Shown: positions 41,847 to 48,977 of the stretch, in pieces
Numbering within the stretch: the first letter of the stretch is position 1
How the letters are laid out: every line of letters begins with the position of its first letter
Source of the DNA: Bradyrhizobium rifense
Lineage (GTDB): Bacteria > Pseudomonadota > Alphaproteobacteria > Rhizobiales > Xanthobacteraceae
DNA length: 64,000 nt
Direction of reading: 5' to 3'
Assembly: GCF_008123425.1 (NCBI RefSeq)
Contig: NZ_VSSS01000061.1
Location: 1-64,000 of the forward strand
Position numbers and translations under genes: made by a program
The notes under the pieces: model-generated
Seen by the model: the letters and a program-made list of their open reading frames with translations, nothing else
Databases searched by the model: none
What the model was told of the DNA's origin: nothing

Positions 41847-42401
41847 ATGAACGCAGGGTTTGGCCGGACCGGACTGGGAAGCTGCGCTGGGAATGGCGAG
41901 GGCCCGCCACGGCTCCAGCCCACAAGCGTCTGGCTCAAGCGAGGCCTGTTGTGGCTGCTGGCGGCGCTCGTGGTTGGCGGTGCCGTCTGGCTGCTGATGC
42001 CGCCGTCCGAAGGCAATGTCGCGCAAACCGAGCCTACGAATTTGGCGCTGGCGAGCATCGATCCAGCTCCCCTGACAAGCGCCTCAGATACCTCCGCTGC
42101 GGAGGCTGCCGGGCTCGATCGGTTGAAGATCTCATCGCAGACCTGGCGGCGCGGCGGGCTCGGCTCGAAGGCGCTGGTGACCTTTACCGTGCGAAATGAC
42201 AATGATTATGCCGTAAAGGATGTCGAGATCGTCTGCGCCTTCACGCGGCGCGACGGCAGCCATCTGACCGACCGCAGCCGCGTGCTGGCCGATATTGTCG
42301 GCACGAAGAGTCGCAAGACCTTTGCGCGCGTCCCGGTCGGATTCGTCAATGTGAATGCCGATCAGGCGATGTGTTCGCTGGTCACCGCGCGGCGCGCCTA
42401 A
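41847..42401 (+). CDS. Single-pass membrane-anchored protein with beta-sandwich-like domain
   Basis: A 184-residue protein: about 30 residues, then a membrane helix (LLWLLAALVVGGAVWLLMP), a Thr/Ala/Ser-rich linker, and a C-terminal domain with TFTVRNDNDYAVKDVEIVC and SRVLADIVGTKSRKTFARV. The VRNxNxYxVxDV pattern is that of immunoglobulin-like FxLYD-type domains that carry no catalytic residues. ATG at 41847 has an AGGAAGGAGG stretch 14 bases upstream, so the start is not certain. Function unknown. Confidence 0.7.
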   Translation: MNAGFGRTGLGSCAGNGEGPPRLQPTSVWLKRGLLWLLAALVVGGAVWLLMPPSEGNVAQTEPTNLALASIDPAPLTSASDTSAAEAAGLDRLKISSQTWRRGGLGSKALVTFTVRNDNDYAVKDVEIVCAFTRRDGSHLTDRSRVLADIVGTKSRKTFARVPVGFVNVNADQAMCSLVTARRA

Positions 42402-42563
42402 AGGGCCGCGCGTTCCGCTAGCGAAAAAGTTACCGTCCTTGCCCCTTGGCCAAAAATCTTGGCGTTGCCATTTGAACCAAACGGCTGGGCCCAGGAACCA
42501 ATTATAGGATCGCCTGTTAAGGCGGATAGCCCTTGCGGGGATGCGGGGGGCGGAGCGCGGCCA

Positions 42564-43094
42564 ATGCCCATCTTTCGGTATTTCATGTTCGTCGGTGGGG
42601 CGCTGCTCGCCCTGTTGTTCGCGGCCGATTTCGTTTGGCCGACGTCGCCGGTTGCGCAGGCCGTTGCGACCGCGGGTTATGACCAGCCGCTGATCCGGAT
42701 CCGATCCGATCGTCATCTGCCTGATCGTGTGGTGCTTGACACCAGCCAGCCGACTATTGCCGCGCCGGTGACGAAGACGGCAGCCGTCGCGGCGCCTCAG
42801 CCGACCGCGCAAGCGGACCCATTGACTGACATGTCGGCAAAGGCGCGGGTGCGCGAGACCTTCGCCCAGTTCACGCCGAAGGGCGATGTGGCTGCGGCCA
42901 GGAAGGTCGACGCCAAGCCGCAAGCTCAGGCTCAGGCTCAGGCTCAGGTGGCCCAGACCCAGGCTCCGCAGGCTCAGGTGCCAGCCCAGCCCAAGCGCAA
43001 GGTGGCCCGGGCGCATCCGGCGCCGCAGCGTGGTCAGCCGATGATGCTGGTGGCACAGCAGCCGCATTTCGGTCTTTTCAACACGACCTGGTAA
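42564..43094 (+). CDS. Membrane-anchored Gln/Ala-repeat protein
   Basis: A 176-residue protein starting at the ATG at 42564, with one N-terminal membrane helix (FMFVGGALLALLFAADFVWP), a linker, and a low-complexity stretch of alternating Gln and Ala (residues about 120-150) encoded by a 6-bp tandem repeat. The C-terminal region is basic (QPKRKVARAHPAPQRG). Function unknown; a strong terminator follows. Confidence 0.75.
   Translation: MPIFRYFMFVGGALLALLFAADFVWPTSPVAQAVATAGYDQPLIRIRSDRHLPDRVVLDTSQPTIAAPVTKTAAVAAPQPTAQADPLTDMSAKARVRETFAQFTPKGDVAAARKVDAKPQAQAQAQAQVAQTQAPQAQVPAQPKRKVARAHPAPQRGQPMMLVAQQPHFGLFNTTW
42924..42947. repeat. Hexanucleotide tandem repeat GCTCAG x4
   Basis: Four perfect copies of GCTCAG within the coding region of the membrane-anchored protein, encoding Ala-Gln pairs in frame. 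As the unit is a multiple of three, slippage would change length but not frame. Confidence 0.9.
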
Positions 43095-43107
43095 CAGCGC
43101 GCCTCTG

Positions 43108-43139
43108 CCCCGCCTTGATAAAGGCGGGGAGGGCTTTTT
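43108..43139 (+). terminator. Intrinsic terminator
   Basis: Stem CCCCGCCTT / AAGGCGGGG with a GATA loop, followed after six bases by TTTTT. It ends the transcript of the Gln/Ala-repeat protein gene, 14 bases after its stop. Confidence 0.85.
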
Positions 43140-43246
43140 ATTGTCCGACCTCTCTGCTAATTCGAACCGATCCAAGCGTCGCAGGACAGTTGGCCTGCCA
43201 GCCTATGTCCGCGGCGCTTCGGTTGTGGCCCAAGACCAGGGCCCGG

Positions 43247-43323
43247 GCGCTCGTAGCTCAGCTGGATAGAGCATCGGATTTCGATTCCGAGGGTCGGAGG
43301 TTCGAATCCTTCCGAGCGCGCCA
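43247..43323 (+). tRNA. tRNA-Arg (anticodon TCG)
   Basis: A 77-nt tRNA with an encoded CCA tail. Acceptor arm GCGCTCG pairs with CGAGCGC, the D-arm region is TAGCTCAGCTGGATAGAGC, the anticodon stem is TCGGA/TCCGA around the loop TTTCGAT (anticodon TCG), and the T-arm loop is TTCGAAT. It reads CGA arginine codons. No integrase, second CCA-end copy or other mobile-element trace was seen next to it. Confidence 0.96.
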
Positions 43324-43374
43324 TTTGTCAGGCCAGAGCCTTCAGGTCTGACCGCTTCAATCCGCAAATCTCGC

Positions 43375-43527
43375 CTACTTGCCCTGGATCTTCAGTCCGT
43401 TGGGGCCAACGTTGATCTGGAGGCCGTCAGGCTGCTTCTTCGCCTGATAGAGATTGTAGCCAAGTACCCCCGCCGTCACGACCAACGCGCCAATAATCAG
43501 AAACAACAAATTGCGGCTAATGGACAT
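43375..43527 (-). CDS. Small 50-residue membrane-anchored protein
   Basis: A 50-residue protein: MSISRNLLFLIIGALVVTAG begins one membrane helix (residues about 6-24), followed by a short polar segment QAKKQPDGLQINVGPNGLKI. The C-terminal INVGPNGLKIQ segment is the kind seen in conserved tiny rhizobial membrane proteins. It is directly downstream of the tRNA and just beyond the 3' end of the AraC gene (both minus). Ribosome site not strong. Confidence 0.75.
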   Translation of the reverse strand: MSISRNLLFLIIGALVVTAGVLGYNLYQAKKQPDGLQINVGPNGLKIQGK

Positions 43528-43590
43528 TCGTTTCCTTTGAACCAAGGTTGCCGACAGTGAAGAAAACCCGCGCAGCGCGTGCGCGGGGCT

Positions 43591-44595
43591 TCAAAACTGT
43601 CCGGCACTGGCAACGTGGTTCATGAGCACTTGTTCCGGAGCAACCGTATGCGAGCGAGCCCGCGCCAGAGTGTCCGAGGGCGCTTCGTGGAAGGTCGCGC
43701 GGTAAGCCGCGGCAAACTCGCCGAGGTGATGAAAGCCCTGAGCGCGCGCGCACGAGGCGACCGATGCGCCACCGCTCCTGAGAAGCTGCGTGCGGGTGGC
43801 CCACAGCCGCTTCAGGCGGATGTATTGATGCAGGCTCATGCCGCGCACCTTGGCTACTGCACCGCCGAGAGTCCGGATCGAGACGCCGAACTCACCAGCG
43901 AGATCGGCCGTATAGATCGGGGCGGTCGGATAGGCTGCGACGTAATCGTCGATCCGCTGCACGAGCCTGGCAGATCGCGCGCCTGCATTCGCGGCGCTAC
44001 GCTCCGACAACGGGTTCGTTCGAAACAGGTCATCGAAGGCGAGCAGCAGGCCCTCCTGGAGATGGGCGGCGGCTTCCGTGGTCGCGAACATGCGCGGCGC
44101 GATCGATGCAGTCCTGAGGATGTCTTGCACAAGCTGTCGCGCGTAGAGGTGAGCGACGGGGTCTGCGATGCGAACCCACAACGCGTCGGCGCGATCGAAC
44201 CAGCCGCGATCCCTGAGCGTGGGCGAGAACATGATCAGCGCATGATGATTGATCTGGGGCTCGACGAAATGGCAGTCGTGGTTGCCGCGCAAGGCAATGA
44301 AGAAGCGCGAGTCGAGGTCCATTCCGCTCGAGCTGGCGCGCAGATCGTCGCTCATCGGCAGGATCACCATGCCGCCCGGCGCGCGGTAGGCGGTGTCAAG
44401 GATGCGGGCGAACGATCTTGCGACGATGATCCTGCATGCCGGCAGGTTCACGACCGCCCGCGCGGCTGCGAAATTGGCGACGTCGAGCGGAATGCTGCGG
44501 GCGTCTTCCAGCGACTCAGCCGGTCGAAACGCGTCGACGTCGGTAAACCGGATCAACTGGAGTGCGGAGGACGGGGCGAGAGCGTCGAAGAACAT
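43591..44595 (-). CDS. AraC-family transcriptional regulator
   Basis: A 334-residue regulator. The C-terminal pair of helix-turn-helix motifs (about residues 230-320) contains EFGVSIRTLGGAVAKVRGMS and ASCARAQGFHHLGEFAAAYR, the latter being the AraC signature with GF then FAAAYRATF. The first ~220 residues form a ligand or regulatory domain with no obvious cupin motif; this resembles the EutR/AraC-like subgroup. The ATG at 44595 is chosen over the TTG at 44616. Target genes are not obvious. Confidence 0.88.
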   Translation of the reverse strand: MFFDALAPSSALQLIRFTDVDAFRPAESLEDARSIPLDVANFAAARAVVNLPACRIIVARSFARILDTAYRAPGGMVILPMSDDLRASSSGMDLDSRFFIALRGNHDCHFVEPQINHHALIMFSPTLRDRGWFDRADALWVRIADPVAHLYARQLVQDILRTASIAPRMFATTEAAAHLQEGLLLAFDDLFRTNPLSERSAANAGARSARLVQRIDDYVAAYPTAPIYTADLAGEFGVSIRTLGGAVAKVRGMSLHQYIRLKRLWATRTQLLRSGGASVASCARAQGFHHLGEFAAAYRATFHEAPSDTLARARSHTVAPEQVLMNHVASAGQF

Positions 44596-44741
44596 GCGTC
44601 TGGCCGGATGCTGCAATGTGACAATAAAATGAACGTCAGTACATGGCCATCAATGGCGAAACACGACGATTCAGTAAACAGGATTCAGTGCCGTAATATT
44701 GCGGACATCATGCCACGAGGGCGATCAGATCGATGTCACCA

Positions 44742-44915
44742 TCAACGGTCTTTGCTCATCGGCTGACCGGTGGCGAGGTCAATGAAATGGAGCCTCGTGC
44801 AGGCAGGGCAGGCGAAGGACTCGAAGCTTCGCCCCTCGTGTCCCTGCTGCTTCTCGAGATGGGTTTGCACGTTCATGCCCGTCTGCGGGCACCGGAAAAC
44901 AATCAGATCGGCCAT
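44742..44915 (-). CDS. Small zinc-ribbon protein
   Basis: A 57-residue protein starting MADLIVFRCPQTGMNVQTHL with a second cysteine pair in FACPACTRLHFIDL. Only one Cys is in the first half (C9) plus CxxC later, so the zinc site would be C9, C36 and C39 plus a fourth ligand such as a His. Small soluble proteins of this type recur in Bradyrhizobium. Function unknown; ribosome site not clear. Confidence 0.7.
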   Translation of the reverse strand: MADLIVFRCPQTGMNVQTHLEKQQGHEGRSFESFACPACTRLHFIDLATGQPMSKDR

Positions 44916-45022
44916 CGGCGCAGCATGACGGCACGACGAATTTCATCTTTGATCTAGATCAGTTTTGGAGTCGCTTCAGTGTAGGCGCGATCGTGCATCG
45001 ACAAGCCATGGCCTCGCAAAAG

Positions 45023-45048
45023 CGAAGGGGCCCTCGAGGGCCCCTTCG
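45023..45048 (-). terminator. Intrinsic terminator
   Basis: Perfect stem CGAAGGGGCCC / GGGCCCCTTCG with a TCGA loop, three bases beyond the stop of the Tyr/Gly-rich secreted protein. On the minus strand CTTTTGC follows. Confidence 0.75.
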
Positions 45049-45051
45049 AAA

Positions 45052-45333
45052 TCACCAGCGGCGATAGCGTGGCCCGTAGTAGCGGGGGCCATAATAGCGC
45101 GGCCCATACCCATAATATCGGGGTCCGTAATAGGGCGCCGGCGCGCCGTAATAGCCATAATAGTTCGGCCGCCAGAAACAGCGTCCCCAGGCGTCGCAGA
45201 CCATGCGGACCTGCTCGACGTCGGAGACCTGCGGTACCACAGGTGCTGGCCCGATGGGCATGGCGGACGCCGCCGACGATGCCATGAGGGCACCGAACAA
45301 GGATGCGGCGACGAGGCCAATCTTTGGATTCAT
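45052..45333 (-). CDS. Small secreted Tyr/Gly/Pro/Arg-rich protein
   Basis: A 93-residue exported protein with a signal peptide (GLVAASLFGALMASSAASA). After cleavage comes a short segment with one Cys pair (RMVCDAWGRCFWRPNYY) and then a repetitive tail of YYGPRYYGYGPRYYG units. Such Tyr/Gly/Arg-rich tails occur in wall- or matrix-associated proteins. Function unknown. Confidence 0.75.
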   Translation of the reverse strand: MNPKIGLVAASLFGALMASSAASAMPIGPAPVVPQVSDVEQVRMVCDAWGRCFWRPNYYGYYGAPAPYYGPRYYGYGPRYYGPRYYGPRYRRW

Positions 45334-45614
45334 GATGTCTTCCTCTGCTTACGCGATACAGATATCGAAGTTGTTCTGATCAAATTGTGGCAGAACCGAA
45401 ATGTAATGCTGATGAATAAGTCTTCAGCTCGCCCGCCGCAGGCCTGACCCCAACTCCGCAAGATTATCGTAGGTTCTCGCGTGTGACCAATGCTGCGACT
45501 GCCCCCCAGGACATCGCTGGTATTCTTAATTCTGCGCAATTTGCCGGCGCGGCATCGTCCGTAATCTTGTCATCGTGGACGATCCTTCGCTAAATTCGAA
45601 GAGCGAGATGAACA

Positions 45615-45740
45615 AAGGCGAGGATCGGCAAGGGCGACTGGCTCGTCGTGTGCGACGAACGCAGATCGCTCCGGGGCGAGGTCGGCAAGGACTTCGCGAA
45701 GCTGCCCGTCTATGAGATCGAGAAGCAGGTGCTGCTGTTG
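45615..45740 (+). pseudogene. Possible remnant of a host-attachment-type protein gene
   Basis: An open frame reads KARIGKGDWLVVCDERRSLR, then EVGKDFAKLPVYEIEKQVLL, with no start or family-length body. The first part resembles the N-terminus, and the second the C-terminal end, of the AtsE/host-attachment protein family as I recall it, so the middle appears deleted. If so it is a degraded gene with the ends fused. The match rests on recollection of the family ends only. Confidence 0.35.
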
Positions 45741-45786
45741 GGGCCGTCGGTTAGGCCGCCCGCCGCAGGAGGACGCCGCGGCGCCC

Positions 45787-46050
45787 TCAGTAGCAGGGGT
45801 GCCGCCGGCCGTCCTGGCCGACATAGGCGGCCGCGCTCTGGTAGCAGTGGTTGGTCGACGGGCCATCGTAGAAGGCGAAGGTGCCGGGAGTGATGCCCGG
45901 GCCGTAATTGTGCAGATAGCTGATCGGGTAGGGCAGCGGGTTGGCATGGTAACGGTGGTACCGATGATGTCCCCGTGCCTCCGCAAGGCCAGGGGCTAGG
46001 ATTGCGGCCGACAGGGCAGCAACCGCGGCTACAAGCTTCAACTTGCTCAT
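45787..46050 (-). CDS. Small secreted His/Tyr-rich protein
   Basis: An 87-residue exported protein: signal peptide (LKLVAAVAALSAAILAPGLA), then RGHHRYHRYHANPLPYPISY and a C-terminal part with a Cys pair (NHCYQSAAAYVGQDGRRHPC). ATG at 46050 gives the cleanest signal. The His/Tyr cluster may bind metal or surfaces. Function unknown. Confidence 0.72.
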   Translation of the reverse strand: MSKLKLVAAVAALSAAILAPGLAEARGHHRYHRYHANPLPYPISYLHNYGPGITPGTFAFYDGPSTNHCYQSAAAYVGQDGRRHPCY

Positions 46051-46353
46051 CTCGATTCTCCGGAACCCGCGCAAATAAGTCTGCTATCTATAACCACTTC
46101 GGGCCGCCGGGGCACCCATCCGGGGCCCGGAAATCGGGGCCAATCCAGCCGATTCCGGGGTGGGTGTGACAGAATTGCCGGAACTGCGGTCGAAGCCTGC
46201 CCATTTTTAGCCTTTTCGGGATGCTTAACGAATTCCCCACACAAGTATGGCCAAAGAGAATCCGGTCAAAGATTTCTTCCGCCGGCCCCTTGGGGCTTTT
46301 TGGGGGCTCTTCGAGGCCAGTCCGTTCCTGCAAGGTTTCGCCGTCACGCTGCC

Positions 46354-46800
46354 ATGCGCATCACGCTCCTCAGCCTGCTGTTGCTCTTCGTCGCTGCCGC
46401 CACGCCGGCGCGCGCCGAGCTGCACATCACCCGTGACCATGGCGGTTACGTCGAGGAGTACAAGGTCAAGTACAAGCGCGTCCGCGACAAGGGCGAGCGG
46501 GTCATCATCGACGGCATCTGCAACTCGGCCTGCACGCTGGTGCTCGGCATCGTGCCGATGAACAAGATCTGCGTGACGCCGCGCGCGAGCCTCGGCTTCC
46601 ACCAAGCCTACTACGACAAGGCCTTCACCTTCGGCATGAAGATCACCAGCGCGGAAGGGACGTCCGACCTGATGTCCTACTATCCTGACACGGTGAAGGA
46701 CTGGATCCGCCGCAATGGCGGGCTCACCACCGACATGAAGAAGATCAAGAACGGGGTCGATCTCTGGAAGATCATCGATCCCTGTCCGGAAGAATGGTGA
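46354..46800 (+). CDS. ClpP-like-fold periplasmic protein
   Basis: A 148-residue exported protein. ATG at 46354 begins the signal peptide RITLLSLLLLFVAAATPARA. The core RVIIDGICNSACTLVLGIVP, then ICVTPRASLGFHQAYY matches the pattern of small ClpP/crotonase-like secreted proteins, where the Ser of NSAC is in the position of the ClpP nucleophile and the His of GFHQA in that of the catalytic His. Two Cys pairs may also matter. Proteolytic activity is not shown. It is 76 bp upstream of an EamA transporter gene. Confidence 0.7.
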   Translation: MRITLLSLLLLFVAAATPARAELHITRDHGGYVEEYKVKYKRVRDKGERVIIDGICNSACTLVLGIVPMNKICVTPRASLGFHQAYYDKAFTFGMKITSAEGTSDLMSYYPDTVKDWIRRNGGLTTDMKKIKNGVDLWKIIDPCPEEW

Positions 46801-46876
46801 TCGACTGATCTGAGCCGCGTCTTCCTCGCAGCGCAGCATCCGAAATTCGCATTGCCGCACCGCCGCCGCTCGGGCA

Positions 46877-47782
46877 ATGAGAGCGGCAATGAATCAAAAC
46901 CAGGAAAATCTGGACCAGAAAAATCTGGCCGCGCGGGCGGCGCCGGTGCTGTTCGTGCTGCTCTGGAGCACCGGCTTCATCGGCACCAAATACGTCATCA
47001 ACAACGCCGATCCCTTGACCTATCTCGCCATCCGCATGGCGGTGGTGGTCGGCTTGATGACCATCATTGCAGGCGTTGCCCGTCCGAAATGGCCTGACCG
47101 CATCGGCATCGCGCACAGCGCAGTCGCCGGTATTCTCGTTCACGGCTTCTATCTCGGCGGCACCGCGATTGCGATCGCGCATTCGATTCCGGCGGGACTC
47201 TCCGCGCTCATTCCAGGCCTGCAGCCGATCCTGACCTCGACCATCGCCAACCGCTGGCTTGGCGAGAAGGTGACGCCGGTGCAATGGGGCGGCCTGCTGC
47301 TCGGTCTCGGCGGCGTGGCGCTGATCCTGCACAATCGCCCCATGACCGGCGAGGCCGGGCTCGGCTGGCTCGCCTCCGTGGTCTCGCTGATCAGCATCAC
47401 GCTGGGCACGCTCTATCAGCGCCGCTACTGCAACCACATCGACTGGCGCGCCGGCAATCTCGTTCAATATGTGGCCGTCACAATCTTCTTCACGGCCGGC
47501 GCGTTCCTGTTCGAGGACCGTGTCGTGCACTGGACGCGGGAGTTCGTGCTTGCGCTCGGCTGGCTTGCGGTCGCGCTCTCGATCGGATCGATCGGCCTCT
47601 TGTACTGGTTGATCCGCCACGCGGCGGCGACGTCGGTGGCGAGCCTGTTCTATCTGGTGCCTGCGGTGACCGCGCTGATGGCCTATCTGCTGTTCGGCGA
47701 GAAGCTCGATGCGCTGGCGATCGCCGGCATGGCGATGTGTGCGGCCGCCGTGTTCGTGGTCAACCGGCGCTTCGGCACGTAG
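46877..47782 (+). CDS. EamA/DMT-superfamily transporter
   Basis: A 301-residue integral membrane protein with about ten helices in two EamA repeats, beginning after a short hydrophilic lead (ATG at 46877; 46889 is possible). Motifs: LLWSTGFIGTKYVINNADPL in repeat one and LFYLVPAVTALMAYLLFGEK in repeat two. Substrate unknown. It does not share close sequence features with the transporter at 36377 beyond the fold. Confidence 0.88.
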   Translation: MRAAMNQNQENLDQKNLAARAAPVLFVLLWSTGFIGTKYVINNADPLTYLAIRMAVVVGLMTIIAGVARPKWPDRIGIAHSAVAGILVHGFYLGGTAIAIAHSIPAGLSALIPGLQPILTSTIANRWLGEKVTPVQWGGLLLGLGGVALILHNRPMTGEAGLGWLASVVSLISITLGTLYQRRYCNHIDWRAGNLVQYVAVTIFFTAGAFLFEDRVVHWTREFVLALGWLAVALSIGSIGLLYWLIRHAAATSVASLFYLVPAVTALMAYLLFGEKLDALAIAGMAMCAAAVFVVNRRFGT

Positions 47783-47870
47783 GCCCCGCTGCCGGAATAC
47801 ATCCCTGACGTGCGGGGGGCGCCGTGTTAGGCTGACCGCATTTCAGCGGCCCTTTCACACGGTGATTTCC

Positions 47871-48614
47871 ATGAAGAAGGCAAAGCGCGCACTGCTCGGC
47901 AGGTCCCTGAAGCCGGTTCGGATCGCCTGCATCAACTACGCCAGAAAGATGATCAAGGACCGCGAGATGAGCCAGCTCACCGCGGCGCTCCAGAAGTGTT
48001 ACGACAAGCATTTCCTGCCCGTGTGGGGCTATCCGGTCGACCTCTATGTCACGCGCAAGCCGAAGGCCACCGACTGGCAGCTGGTCTATTTCGACGATGC
48101 CTTGCACAAGAACATGCTCGGGCGCCACGAGCTGACGCATCGCGGCCAGCCGATCTCGAAGATCTTCGTCAAGGCGCTGGGCGAGGAGCCGGTCAGTGTG
48201 GCGGCCTCGCACGAGCTGTTCGAAATGGTGCTCGACCCCATGGCCAATCTCTGGGCCGACCAGAATCGGAATACCCAATATGCCTATGAGGTCTGCGATG
48301 CCGTGGAGGAGGACTCCTTCGACGTCGACGGCCTGCCGATGTCGAACTTCGTCTATCCGTCCTGGTTCGAGCCCTTCAAACATCCCCGCGGCACCAAGTT
48401 CGACCACAAGGGAACGCTGAAGGCGCCGTTCTCGATGACCGAGGGTGGCTACGTCATCAAGAAGGTCAACGGGAGGAAGGTGATCAAGGCGTTCGGCTCA
48501 CCCGCGAAGCGGCGGCGCTTCAACGCTGAAGACCGGCGCGGCCATCGCAGCGAATTTCGCGATCCGAAGGGAAAGCACCACCCGGGCCGGCGCGCGTCGA
48601 AGCGGAGAGGGTAG
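47871..48614 (+). CDS. Basic protein with HELxE metalloprotease-like motif
   Basis: A 247-residue protein. The ATG at 47871 follows a weak ribosome site. The central region contains VAASHELFEMVLDPMANLWA, an HELxE sequence resembling zinc-binding sites of metallopeptidases, with a conserved D-P. Upstream LGRHELTHRGQPISKIFVKAL is also conserved-looking. The last 60 residues are strongly basic (SPAKRRRFNAEDRRGHRSEF), perhaps nucleic-acid binding. No signal peptide. I do not recognise a named family. Confidence 0.65.
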   Translation: MKKAKRALLGRSLKPVRIACINYARKMIKDREMSQLTAALQKCYDKHFLPVWGYPVDLYVTRKPKATDWQLVYFDDALHKNMLGRHELTHRGQPISKIFVKALGEEPVSVAASHELFEMVLDPMANLWADQNRNTQYAYEVCDAVEEDSFDVDGLPMSNFVYPSWFEPFKHPRGTKFDHKGTLKAPFSMTEGGYVIKKVNGRKVIKAFGSPAKRRRFNAEDRRGHRSEFRDPKGKHHPGRRASKRRG

Positions 48615-48633
48615 GGCCTGTCGAGGAGACATT

Positions 48634-48657
48634 CTCCGGGCGCGACCGCACCCGGAG
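48634..48657. terminator. Convergent hairpin
   Basis: Stem CTCCGGG / CCCGGAG between the ends of the HELxE gene (plus) and the Lys/Ala-rich gene (minus). No long T-run; position between convergent genes supports a terminator role. Confidence 0.45.
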
Positions 48658-48675
48658 TTCGCGTTCGCGCTGCGA

Positions 48676-48909
48676 TCAGCGCTTGGCCTTCTTTTTCTTC
48701 TTGGCTGCCTTCTTCGACGACTTCTTGGCGGCCTTTTTGGCCTTCTTCTTGGAAGCCTTCTTTGCCTTTTTCGGCGCGACTTTCTTCGCGACCTTCTTGG
48801 CGGCCTTCTTCACCTTCTTCACGGCGGTGACCGCGGCGTCCTTGGTCGTTTCCACGGCGCTGGTGATCGTCTCCATCGCCTGCTCGGTGATCGGCTTATC
48901 GTCGTCCAT
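48676..48909 (-). CDS. Histone H1-like Lys/Ala-rich protein
   Basis: A 77-residue protein with a short acidic start (MDDDKPITEQAMETITSAVE) and then about 50 residues of Lys/Ala repeats (VKKVKKAAKKVAKKVAPKKA and similar). This is the composition of eukaryote-like H1 C-terminal tails, also seen in bacterial H1-like proteins (Hc1/Hc2, AlgP). Likely nucleoid DNA binding. The coding DNA is a string of AAG and GCC codons, prone to slippage. Preceded by GTGGGGGACACGAT. Confidence 0.75.
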   Translation of the reverse strand: MDDDKPITEQAMETITSAVETTKDAAVTAVKKVKKAAKKVAKKVAPKKAKKASKKKAKKAAKKSSKKAAKKKKKAKR

Positions 48910-48977
48910 ATCGTGTCCCCCACGGTTTGAATGGAGCGATGACGATAGCGGGTTTCATAATAGTGTCAAAGCAACGC

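Noticed and set aside
43247..43590. tRNA-Arg as a possible integration site of a mobile element
   Set aside because: No integrase, no second copy of the tRNA 3' end and no change in gene type were seen downstream.
46247..46561. Short plus-strand frame beginning MAKENPVKDFFRR
   Set aside because: The first 35 residues look protein-like, but the frame then runs out of phase through the ClpP-like gene into low-quality sequence. It might be a leader peptide, but there is not enough support.
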